NCBI GenBank assembly: GCA_951799445.1
Contig: OX637287.1
Span: 46,777,724-46,841,723 of the forward strand
DNA: 64,000 nucleotides
Direction of reading: 5' to 3'
From: Pseudisothecium myosuroides
Lineage: Eukaryota > Streptophyta > Bryopsida > Hypnales > Lembophyllaceae
The translations under genes were made by a program, and so were the position numbers. The notes beneath the pieces were generated by a model. The model did not search any database, had not been told where the DNA came from, and worked only from the letters and a program-made list of their open reading frames with translations. This document shows positions 54,851 to 64,000 of the stretch, one piece after another; position 1 is the first letter of the stretch; each line of letters opens with the position of its first letter.

Positions 54851-56317
54851 CTCGGGGGGGGACACTTCCCGTTTTTTAATAACCCACGTGCGGCGGAATA
54901 TAGGGTACATTTAAATAATCTTGGGTAAAATTTATAAGAAATTTACATATAAATTAGGAGACATTAAAAATGGCATGCCCTTTATAAGTAATATAGGGAA
55001 ACGGAAAATATGGTCCATTAAAATTTAGGTAGATATAAATTAGGGGCAAAAGAATGGGATCCTAGGAATTAAGTTTAGTAGGTTCAATTAATATTTACTT
55101 ATAGTACTAGTTAGATACAACTCAAAATACAAGTACTATGGTGTATCTACAGTGTATCTATAGCTCATGTATAGTGTATCTTTAAGTCATATCTTTAATC
55201 ATATCTTTACAGCATACTGTAACTTATCCTAATGATGGCACTGGACTTCATGATTTTTGATTTTGAAGTATTGTGGATGAAATGGCAGATTTAATGATCT
55301 GACTCCATCGATGTTTGCAATCTGGTTGGGTGCAGGAGTTCGTGCTTCGAACGACCTCTCTAAAGTTTGGGTAGCACCATGTCATAAGGTACGAGGTGCA
55401 TAAAGCGACCCTTTAAGGGCTGATCCGCCTTTTTCGCAGGTTTCCATGGACAAAATAATTTTTAGTTCATTTTTCAGAGAAAGAAAAATAGATTTGGAAC
55501 ACAACACAAGTGGTTTCATATTTTTCTAAGCTTTTTGGAATTACTTATGAATTTTCAAAGATTCAGGTCATAGGTACCTATTTGTGACCATAGGTGTCCC
55601 AAAATTTGTCCTCTTGTGACTTGTAAAGAGATGTGCGGAAACCAAAGACAATGATTGGTTCTTGCAATTAAAAAAATAAATTTTCTTGAATTCATTAAGG
55701 GACCAAAGAAGTTAAGAAGTCCATTTAAAGATCACCTTGCATCCATTCTACAAGTACCTATAGGACAGTCTAAAGAAGAGGGTCGGAATTGGAGCCACCT
55801 ACCTTAGAGCTTGATTTTGTTTTCTCACATGTGGTGGAGGGCATTAGAATGGCGTATTCTTTATGTAATTTTTTTATATGAGGCATATATTTGTGGTCAA
55901 AGTTCACAAATGAACTTCATGTCTATGTTTTTAAACACATTTTGTCCCTAAAATCTCTTCAATACTTTTTCAACCCTAATGTCTTGTTTTTTATTCTCAT
56001 TCATGCATGTATTCGTGTTGTATTTGTATTCATGCATTGTTATAACTTCAATCCTTTTTTCTATAAGGTATTTGTTAGTCACTTGTATTTTCATTATTTT
56101 TTAGTTAGTTTTTTTCCTTACAAAGAAAATAGCCTCTAATATATTCCTTTGACCTACATATTATAAGTAATGATAGATATGATAATATGGATAATTTTTT
56201 TGCTTTATGTAATAATAGGGGTCCTTTAAATGCTTTCTAGGAGGTAAATAGCCCCCCAAAAAATACCCCACCGCCGCACGTGGGTCCCCCAAATACACAA
56301 GGAGTGTCCCCCCTGAG
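54851..56317. mobile_element. 1467-bp non-autonomous TIR element with perfect 8-bp target duplication
   Basis: The ends CTCGGGGGGGGACACTTCCC and, inverted, CTCAGGGGGGACACTCCTTG are each followed inward by ACCCACGTGCGGCGG. It is flanked by ATTTCAGA at 54843-54850 and 56318-56325, an exact 8-bp match. The inner subterminal DNA matches the ends of the 12.1-kb element. No transposase is encoded, so it is likely moved in trans. It interrupts the GAG-like frame. Confidence 0.85.
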
Positions 56318-56325
56318 ATTTCAGA

Positions 56326-56634
56326 TACTACTGCCACATCAAAAGTTTGCATCATTTGAACTTCAGGTACTTGATGCACTTCCATTTCACAAACATAAGT
56401 CTTCAGGAAGTTTGTAATATTCTTCCCTTCAAATCGCCCTATCTTATCAACAACACCTTTAAGAGCTTTAGTAGCCCTTTGGCCACCTGAATGTGCTCCA
56501 TAAACATTGCCAAGGCCCCAAGCATGGCCTCCATGTTGGCTTGGGCTCTAGTAGAAGCCCCTTCAGTACCTTCCATTGTGCTTAACAAAAAACTAGCCGC
56601 CTTGAAGCTCTCTCAGTGGAAGTACCAAATATCG
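56326..56634 (-). pseudogene. 5' part of the retroelement GAG-like region
   Basis: Minus-strand reading includes MEVHQVPEVQMMQTFDVAVVSEI, which continues across the 1467-bp insertion toward the WARFDERL segment when the target duplication is counted once. It directly follows the 5' LTR; TTGGTAC close to the LTR edge could be a degraded primer-binding site. Confidence 0.55.
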
Positions 56635-57117
56635 AGTAGAGAGAGTTTGCCTCAAGAAACCGCAGGGATCCTAGTTGCAACCAAAATTTGTCCAGGATAT
56701 GAAGGATCTTTAAAACAAATGAAATGAAATTTTCCCAACAAGTTTAAAACATATGAGACGTGTATGACAAAATTTCAACAAACAACAAAATAATAAAATA
56801 ATATTTTATATTATATAAAATTATATCTCCAAATATGTGTATATCATATTCTATTTAACACGCTCTAACTAACTATCTATATCGCTAAAATAAAGAAAAA
56901 TTCTCTTCTTATATTCTACCCTTTCTTCTAAAAACGAAAAAGTTCAACTAAAACTAACACCCATTGGCTACTATTATAAATAGAAGCTTAACTAAAAGGT
57001 AAAATTATGTTTTATTTTCTACAAAAATGACATTAGAAAATTACTTCTCAACACAAAATTAAAGGAATTAAGATCTAACATGTATTTTTACATATTATAA
57101 GCATTTGCTATGCGACA
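56635..57117 (-). repeat. 5' LTR of the GAG-only retroelement
   Basis: Near-identical partner of 40852-41336. The outer edge ends ...GCTATGCGACA at 57117. Confidence 0.85.
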
Positions 57118-58384
57118 ACAGCAGTCAAGCTATTAAGCTATAGACAGTAACACACTTACAGAGTTACAGTAATACAGTCTTACACACTAAGACAAGTACA
57201 AACTACTTTTTTTAATACTATGCATAGTATTCTATGCATAGAATATTATACATAGTATTTTGTGCATAGAATACTATGCATAGTATTAAAAAAGTTTCCT
57301 ACAAAGTATGAGATTGGGTGGCTGCTTGCCTACAAAAAAAAATTCTAATAGGTAATTTTCCTACTTACTCTAAGGATAGACGGCAAAATGCCTAGACATA
57401 ATTTTTCTAACCAGCCCATTTCTTAAATTTCTTTTTTTCATCCAGAACCTTAGCCTAGACTTCTCTATTTCATTTGGAAATTCTCAAATTCAACCGGCTA
57501 GGTTGTAACTAAATGCCGGTACTCCCCGTTCATTGTACCATAGTCAAAGCCACGGCAGTGGCTACAGGCCTTGCCCACACTGCCCCTCCTCCCCAACTTT
57601 GTAGAAAAATGTCTATAACTTTTTGCTCCGAGGTCAGAATGAGGAAAAAATTATATTCCCACGTATGTCTTTCAATTCTTGACCTCCAATAAAAGTTTTA
57701 GAAAATGTTAAAAACGCAAATGCCTGTAGATACATGCCCAAAATCACATTTGTCCTCCGAAGGGACAACGGTCCTTTAGGGGTTAATTAAGTAGTCAACC
57801 ACGTCCAGCACCCAACCTGTAGAGGTTCTGTATTTCCAACCAAGGCTGGAAGAGATATTCAACAAAAGCTTGGAATATGTTTTTTGGGTCCATTTCAAGG
57901 TTGGGACTAACAAGGTTATGACACATGTCCGGAAAGTAATGAGCAAGAAAGTATGAACCAGAGAGTGGGAAAGTAGTTCTTGAATGATTGGAATTGGAAG
58001 ACACTAGACAATGAATAGAAGTGAAATGCACTTTTGGGTTCCCAAAATTCACTATAAATTCAATTTTGGGAATAAAATTCCAAAAATTTTACAATCCCTA
58101 TATTTCCTATCTTCCTACATGGGAAAAATTTCCACCACCTCTTACTGCACACAATTTGCTCCAAAATTGCTTAAAAGACTAACTACTGGTGCTTTTACCT
58201 TAACTCGCTTGTCACTCAAACCAAGTCCTCCTTCAGAGAAAATTCAACGTCCCCTCTCTAAAACCAAGCTAGGTCCCAAGAGAGCATTGACTCTTGCCAA
58301 ATCACGTCGCCAGCTTGATATTGTTGTAGTTACCTTCAAGAGACTTCTCAAGAAAAGAGTCAATTAATATTTGTCTACACTTTG
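57118..58384. other. Non-coding stretch with palindromic AT-rich block
   Basis: 57214-57287 contains overlapping palindromes built on AATACTATGCATAGTATT (two exact copies, at 57214-57231 and 57270-57287). At about 57760-57785 there is a right-end-like GGTCCTTTAGGGGTTAA of the TTAA-flanked family, without a clear left partner. The open frame at 58011-58367 shows no domain and is not called. Confidence 0.45.
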
Positions 58385-59757
58385 GTTGGGCCAACTTGCT
58401 CACTGTAATTGCCCAGATCATATCCAATTATATTCTTTAGATGGAATGCATCTTCAGAATACATCACATATTCCTTTTCAAATTGAGAAGGGATAAACTT
58501 TATTATTTTGATCGGAAGGGGGCCCAAATCTCGCTCTTCCCATGGACGCTCCATTCAAGACCCCGAAGGATCTTGATTTACTAGCAACTTCGACCGAAGA
58601 AGGTCCAACTTGAACCTCGGTATCTCGTACTCTTCTCCAAAGGGAAATGGCTGCAACAAAGGCAACTTAGAAAGCATTTGGATATCTTTTTCATGAAGCA
58701 CAAGGGCAGGACATCCCACAAGGTTGAGTTCTTCAAGGTTCCTTGACTTACTCAAGTCGGGCAACCGCATCAGATGTTTGCAATTACTAAGATCAAGGCG
58801 ACGCAATGCAGGCAAATCTCCCCATTTGGCCAAGAATGACAATCCATTGAATCCTCTCAAGGTAAGAACTTCCAATTGGTTGAGTCTATTCAAATTGGGC
58901 ACCTCAAACTTTGGACAATCTTCTATAAGTAATTCCTTTAGGCTGATAAGATGATCTATCCCCGGAATATCAACCAAATCGATGCAATGTAAAATTTCAA
59001 GAGATTGTAAGTTGGATGGCTAAGAAGCAGCAAGTCCCGACAAGGTTTGCAACTTCTTAATCGTCCAAAGGGACACCCTTTCCAAGGACCAACAATTGCT
59101 CAAATCCAATGAGCGGGCTACCACCCGACAGAGTTGTAGATTGGATAAATGGTAGCATCTTGTAAGTAGGTCCGACCCCACTACCACATATCCAGAAATC
59201 ATCTATTGTTTTAGGGACAAAGGAAGTTGGCCCACAAATACAATATGACTAGATCGAAGATGTTGCATATCTCTATAATAATTTTCCGTCCATGTAAAAC
59301 AAGTAAGGTGCTTCATTTCTTTCAAGCCCTCAATTCCATCAATATCTCCATTACTTATTTCTAAAATCTTTAAGCGCTTCAAGCCCGCAAACTTGGGAAC
59401 CCCATGTCCCCAATCCAAATCCTTGTACAACTGTAGCACCTCAAGATTTAAAAAATAATCCCATTTGATATCCTCCAAACCTTCAATCCCACGAAAATGT
59501 TGTCCACAAATGTCATACTGATACTGAATACTGAGTTGTATTAGCTTGTGCCAATATCCACCTCCTTGTTCACTTACAAGTTCAATGAAGTCACCATTGT
59601 CCACACACAACCACTTCCTCTCTCCCAATTCCAGCAACTCGTTAAGAGATCCTTTCGCTTCTAAGTGGGAAAACTCACGATACAAATTGTGCATGCTAAT
59701 TCTCTTGGATCCTAAATCCACATCCACCAACAAGCCTTTTCGCTTCAAGCGCTCAAC
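58385..59757 (-). pseudogene. TNL LRR-exon pseudogene
   Basis: A second copy of the TNL last exon. It starts at 59757 after the same acceptor and reads VERLKRKGLLVDVDLGSKRI, then MHNLYREF (the MHD motif changed to MHN), then LRRs closely matching 25777-24400. At least three in-frame stops interrupt it: after PLSLKQ near 59203, after LSGLAAS near 59020, and after NQDPSGS near 58555. No TIR or NBS exons accompany it. Its 3' tail shows what the intact gene's end may once have looked like. Confidence 0.8.
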
Positions 59758-60776
59758 CTGACAACACATCACCACCATAAAACAACTTTGAAAAATATAT
59801 ATATTTGGTCTACATTGTAACTTTTTAGATACTCCACACACCCATCTAACCTACCATTTTGAATGGTAATAACTTGGCAAAGATACTAGCATAAACCAAA
59901 GAAGAAAATACACAACAAAAATTGACATTCTCTAACAATCTTGGTGTAATCACATCCTTGGAAGAATGTTAAAAATATTAGTATTGTAGCTTCCTACCGG
60001 CTTGGGTAGCTTTTTGCCAAATATTTAATTAAAGTGCTAAAAATAGTTAGGCAATCCAAAAAAATAATGTATTAAAAATTGGCAATTTTAACAATAATGT
60101 AGACATCCAAGTTAATATTACAAATTTTGGATGGTTTCTACTACTTTCATCTACAACAATTGCACTTACCTAAACCCGTTCTTGACTTCCAAATCCTAAA
60201 GTATCTACCTCAAGTGTTATGATTTTGTCAGGGTTTGATGCATGTGAGAGATATGCTTTGTTCATGAGATATTGTGCTTTAGAACAATCAAAATGGTAAG
60301 GCAAGAAGCTTTGTAATGTATGTTGACAGTTATTCGCAATGAAGAGATTCAAGACCCAATTCAAGATTGTGTATAGCGAGTTGAATTTCTATAAATTAGG
60401 TAACTCTATAATATAGACTAGTGTGCCTTGTGTTGTTGTCACAACCAAAATAAAAATAAAATAATTTTCTAAATATTTAACTTTGAAATTCAACATACTT
60501 TATGCACAAAAGAGTGCAAGGGCTTTGTTTTGTAGCATTTAAACATGCAGTGTAAAAGTTATGTTTTTTCTAAAATAAAATAAAATAAAATAAAATATTT
60601 TAATTTTAAAAATAATTCAAAAATCCATAACTTTTACACCATAGGTCCAAACAACTCAAAACAAAGTCCATGCATCCTTCCTCGCAAAGAGCTTTTCAAT
60701 GGTACCAAAAATGCAGCCAAAAGTCTCACAATTTCTTAGATCTCACTATATCAAAGAAACAAAACAAAACAAACAA

Positions 60777-61509
60777 GGGTCGTTGCAAGAAAGACCTATA
60801 CTAGTTATTTGTCACAGGGAGAGTTCCGAAACTTTCTTTTGCAATAACTTTTGAAGCCTAACTCGCATGAACTTGAAATTTTTATTGGAGATGTTTATCT
60901 TGAGTGTAATCATATCTCATATTTTTTAGAATTTTTTTAAAATAATTTTATATTTAAAAATCAATTAAATTAATATGTCACGTTTTGAGTTTTAGGGATT
61001 TTGAGTACTTTGGAGTCCCCAAATTTAATGATTTAGGGCTGAAATTTCTATGGTGTATTCACATAGTAGTAAGTCATGTTTCTACCAAGGGAAATTTAAA
61101 AATATTTTATTTTATGTCTTCTATGTTCATGCAAATAGGGCTCCTTTGTGCGCTCAATTCTGAACATTAAAAATGGTTTCAAGACCAATATTTTGGTGGA
61201 ATCTCTTCACCATGAAGTCTTCCCAAATGGAAAATTTTTAGTTTCTTTGAAAATTGTTTTTCCTTTTTTTTACAAATTAAAATGTCCAAGTATCTATTTT
61301 TTGGCAATTTTGCACTTTTCTATTTCTTTCACTTAAAGAATTTTTTTGGACTTTTCCTTCATAGGGGACCTCCTTCTTATAGGTCTATACATTGGTTATA
61401 TTTTCATATTTAAAAAAAAATGTTTTTCTAATTTTAAAGTACTCCCGAAAAAAAAGACCCAAAACTGCCAAAGTAGAACAAAAACAACAAGTCTTTCTTG
61501 CAACGACCC
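60777..61509. mobile_element. 733-bp element with 19-bp perfect inverted ends
   Basis: 60777-60795 (GGGTCGTTGCAAGAAAGAC) is exactly inverted at 61491-61509. The interior is non-coding. It lies within the duplicated TNL intron and abuts the large palindrome that follows. Confidence 0.6.
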
Positions 61510-61547
61510 ACAAATAAACAAATTTAAGGAATATGCATATGTACAAA

Positions 61548-62529
61548 AAGGTCTACTTCATTTACGAATTTTTGAAATCGCAGGGAAGGGAATTTCAGGT
61601 TTGCCAACTTTGACAGCCTCCCGAGGGCTCAAAAATGGATTTTTGACCCTGAAATTTTTACCACAACTTCATCTTTAAGTTACTTATATGTGTGCCAAAT
61701 TTCAAGGCCAAATGATTTACAAAATAAAAGATATTCAAAATCTCCCAACATGTGTATCCGTGAAAAAAATTTCACTATTTCCAACTTTGACACCCTCCCA
61801 AGGACTGAAATATTTTTCTTTTTCTATGAAATTTTTGGCATAGGACCATATATATGTTGATTACATGTGTGAAAAATTTCAAGTCCAAAAGCCCTCTACA
61901 AAAATAGATATTTAAAATCTCCCAACATGTGTATTTGCGAAACAATTTCACTACTACCAACTTACAACTACACATGTTGGTAGAATTGGCATATTTTTTT
62001 TTGTGTGAATTTTTTGAACTTGAAATTTGGTAGACATGATATTAACATAGAGATGATTTCATCATAAAAATTTCATGGTAAATAAAAAAAAATTCAACCC
62101 TTGGGATAGTGTCAAAGTTGGTAGTAGTGAAATTGTTTCGCAAATACACATGTTGGGAGATTTTAAATATCTATTTTTGTAGAGGGCTTTTGGACTTGAA
62201 ATTTTTCACACATGTAATCAACATATATATGGTCCTATGCCAAAAATTCATAGAAAAAGAAAAACATTTCAGTCCTTGGGAGGGTGTCAAAGTTGGAAAT
62301 AGTGAAATTTTTTTCACGGATATACATGTTGGGAGATTTTGAATAACTTTTATTTTGTAAATCATTTGGCCTTGAAATTTGGCACACATATAAGTAACTT
62401 AAAGATGAAGTTGTGGTAAAAATTTCAGGGTCAAAAATCCATTTTTGAGCCCTCAGGAGGCTGTCAAAGTTGGCAAACCTGAAATTCCCTTCCCTGCGAT
62501 TTCAAAAATTCGTAAATGAAGTAGACCTT
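61548..62529. repeat. ~980-bp palindrome with ~415-bp arms
   Basis: 61548-61963 and 62115-62529 are inverted copies differing at few positions, around a ~150-bp spacer. Each arm is itself two diverged tandem units of about 177 bp, each starting 'ccaactttgacaccctccc' and ending 'ctcccaacatgtgtat...tttcacta'. Because of the symmetry, the same short translated frames appear on both strands; they are not genes. Confidence 0.85.
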
Positions 62530-62699
62530 ACTGTACATATATATATATACATAAGTTGGCAAACTAAATCAATAATTTCCCAAAAACTTAGACACCCTTT
62601 TAATTGTTTATTTTTTGACTGACTGCTAGGAAGCTACAGTAATAAAAAAACAAAACCCTTCACATTTAGGACTTGTAAAAGGGATATGTGTATGTAGCG

Positions 62700-63027
62700 T
62701 AAGATTTCTCGGGAAACAGAACCCAAGGAATCCCTTAGTGGTGGTTCTTAGTTTTGGGAAAGGTCAAATAGTCTATCGTTTTGTATCTAAGGTCACTTTT
62801 ACATAGGATATTCACTCACTTTCTATAAAAGAATAATAAAATCCCATTAAAATGTTTAATAATAAGGTATGGGTATATTTTCAGTCCTATCTTATACTAG
62901 TATCCGTCCATTAAATATGAATGCAGACTGACGACATGCTGTACCAGTCTTACACTAGAATTATATGTCAATTTGTCAAGGGATTGTCAAATAGTCATGG
63001 CTCCTGTTCTATAGACTTAATCAGACC

Positions 63028-63079
<52 letters not shown>

Positions 63080-64000
63080 CACATACATCCATTGGCCGTC
63101 TCTTTAATTACTTCTTCTATTTAATTTGTTGTCAATTGGCCATTTGTCAAATAGTCCAGTAATTATTTACTTAGCCTAATTGCTACTTATGCAGGGATGC
63201 AAAAACACCATTCAGTGTTGTCAAATTGTCCATATATGCAAAGTATGCAAAGGTTTAATTAATCCTTCATGTTAATTACGTTCCAGTTAATTAGTCACTT
63301 TAGCTTTCTTTCTCCAAGCTCCAACAGCAAATTAATTAATTTATTTGACAACCAGTTAACTTCTTGACACACTCTAAATAGACATATTGTTTGGTCAATT
63401 GGTCCAGTCTTAACAGTTTATATATATAGACAAATCGGTACTTGCTACTTGTCAATTAGTCTTGCTGTTCTAAACAATAGATGAACTAAACAACATTCAA
63501 CACATAGTCAATTTGTCCAAATTCCAACCTTAAGATCAAAATGAAGTTTGCATCAACAATTGACAATGGTAGACTAACTCCATAATTTCCTGCATCAAAC
63601 ACTTGTTACACTTTATTAGTTTATAAGTTATAATTATAATCAACTCATTCACTTATTCCAATTTCAAACAAGCTTTAAATATCAACCAAGTTACTTTCCA
63701 TATTTTCTATATTGTCAATTAAACAGCATCATTGGCTATGATTCCTTAACCAAAACTGACTATAACGACACACACCTACTTACTCAGTCAAATAGACACA
63801 AGTATGCGGAAGACCAACATTTGGACTTCCACCACTTAACAATAGCCGCAACATCAATAACAGACCATTAGATATACTGCTGTGAATATATTATCTTGAC
63901 TAATAGACCAACAACCACAAGGAACCTACAACCAATCACTGGCTTTCGTAAGATATGGAAGTTACAGACTATTCGACTTCCACCATTGTGTGGTTATTTA
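62700..64000. other. Right-edge non-coding sequence
   Basis: AT-rich, with no gene recognised. A motif of the form GTCAAWTNGTC recurs loosely (about 62764, 62982, 63131, 63146, 63218, 63397, 63456, 63508), hinting at an old degenerate repeat. Confidence 0.45.
63031..63076. repeat. (AT)23 microsatellite
   Basis: 46 bases of uninterrupted AT dinucleotides. Confidence 0.95.

Larger units (their letters stand above)
40852..57117 (-). mobile_element. GAG-only LTR retroelement split by two DNA transposons
   Basis: LTRs at 40852-41336 (485 bp) and 56635-57117 (483 bp) are nearly identical and have TG...CA ends (one terminal base changed in the right copy). On the minus strand a purine tract (AGAGGGGGTGAA) lies directly before the 3' LTR at 41337. 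Without the inserts at 41815-53957 and 54851-56317, the internal part is only about 1.7 kb and codes for a GAG-like protein alone, with no protease, integrase or reverse transcriptase. This fits a non-autonomous element of the TR-GAG kind. No 5-bp target duplication could be confirmed. Confidence 0.75.
58385..62692. repeat. Segmental duplication of TNL exon 4 plus intron 3
   Basis: Corresponds to 24397-27805. Outside the exon, shared intron words include 'gatggttkctrctactttcatct', 'gcaagggctttgttttg' and 'cacatttarracttg'. Likeness ends at 'aagggatatgygt', which in the intact gene is the donor of NBS exon 3. The copy therefore stops right at that exon boundary. The intron copies carry different insertions: a TTAA element in one, two inverted-repeat elements in the other. 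Confidence 0.7.

Noticed and set aside
57214..57292. Clustered TATGCATA palindromes as a possible binding-site array or element end
   Set aside because: The sequence is AT-rich and self-complementary; no boundaries or repeats elsewhere in the window support a defined feature.
58011..58367. 118-codon plus-strand frame as a small gene
   Set aside because: No start context, domain or neighbours support it, and it is adjacent to the TNL pseudogene tail.
61775..62389. Mirror-image short proteins on opposite strands
   Set aside because: They arise from the symmetry of the 980-bp palindrome.

Overview
The window is nuclear DNA from a land plant, most likely a moss. It is AT-rich, has intron-containing genes with GT-AG junctions, and is dense in transposable elements. 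The moss call rests on three things: a long DYW-type PPR editing factor made of repeated 'GLAQHGCGQEAF' units, which is the style of Physcomitrella-type DYW proteins; a TIR-NBS-LRR receptor whose TIR domain reads 'KHKIFLSHSGAQKEF'; and a CFL1-like WW protein. No species is claimed.

Layout. (1) 0.8-9.2 kb: a three-exon CFL1-like WW-domain gene (minus, 7342-4644) between two copies of a dispersed repeat (830-2040 and 8310-9160). Its introns hold a MITE and an 84-bp minisatellite, and its leader carries repeated blocks. (2) 9.5-14.6 kb (plus): the 5' exons of a plastid-type cystathionine beta-lyase (CBL) gene run, in frame and with matching splice phases, into an intronless DYW PPR gene. This looks like a chimeric gene and is the most notable observation here. 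(3) 15.0-16.4 kb (minus): an F-box/kelch-like gene, convergent with the PPR gene. The block 15.76-19.76 kb is duplicated at 33.55-39.0 kb, where the F-box copy is a truncated, frameshifted pseudogene. (4) 20.3-29.8 kb (minus): a TIR-NBS-LRR gene in four exons. Its 3' end is interrupted by a TIR transposon that carries two further elements of the same family. A decayed LRR copy of this gene lies at 58.4-59.8 kb with its upstream intron (to 62.69 kb). (5) 40.85-57.12 kb: a nested transposon stack. The outer layer is a minus-strand, GAG-only LTR retroelement (LTRs at 40852-41336 and 56635-57117). It is split by a 1.47-kb TIR element with a perfect 8-bp target duplication and by a related 12.1-kb TIR element (41815-53957) that encodes a DDE-like transposase gene and another unknown gene. 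(6) 57-64 kb: foldback elements, a ~1-kb palindrome and low-complexity sequence.

How it fits together. The plausible host genes are the CFL1-like regulator, the CBL-PPR chimera, one F-box gene and a (perhaps damaged) immune receptor. Most other content is mobile DNA: TTAA/CTAG-flanked foldback elements, a Stowaway-like MITE, a family with CTCGGGG...ACGTGCGG ends and 8-bp duplications, and the GAG-only retroelement. Paired segmental copies reveal some insertions directly by comparison with the empty site. Exon joins are read by eye from splice consensus and phase, and none has transcript support here.
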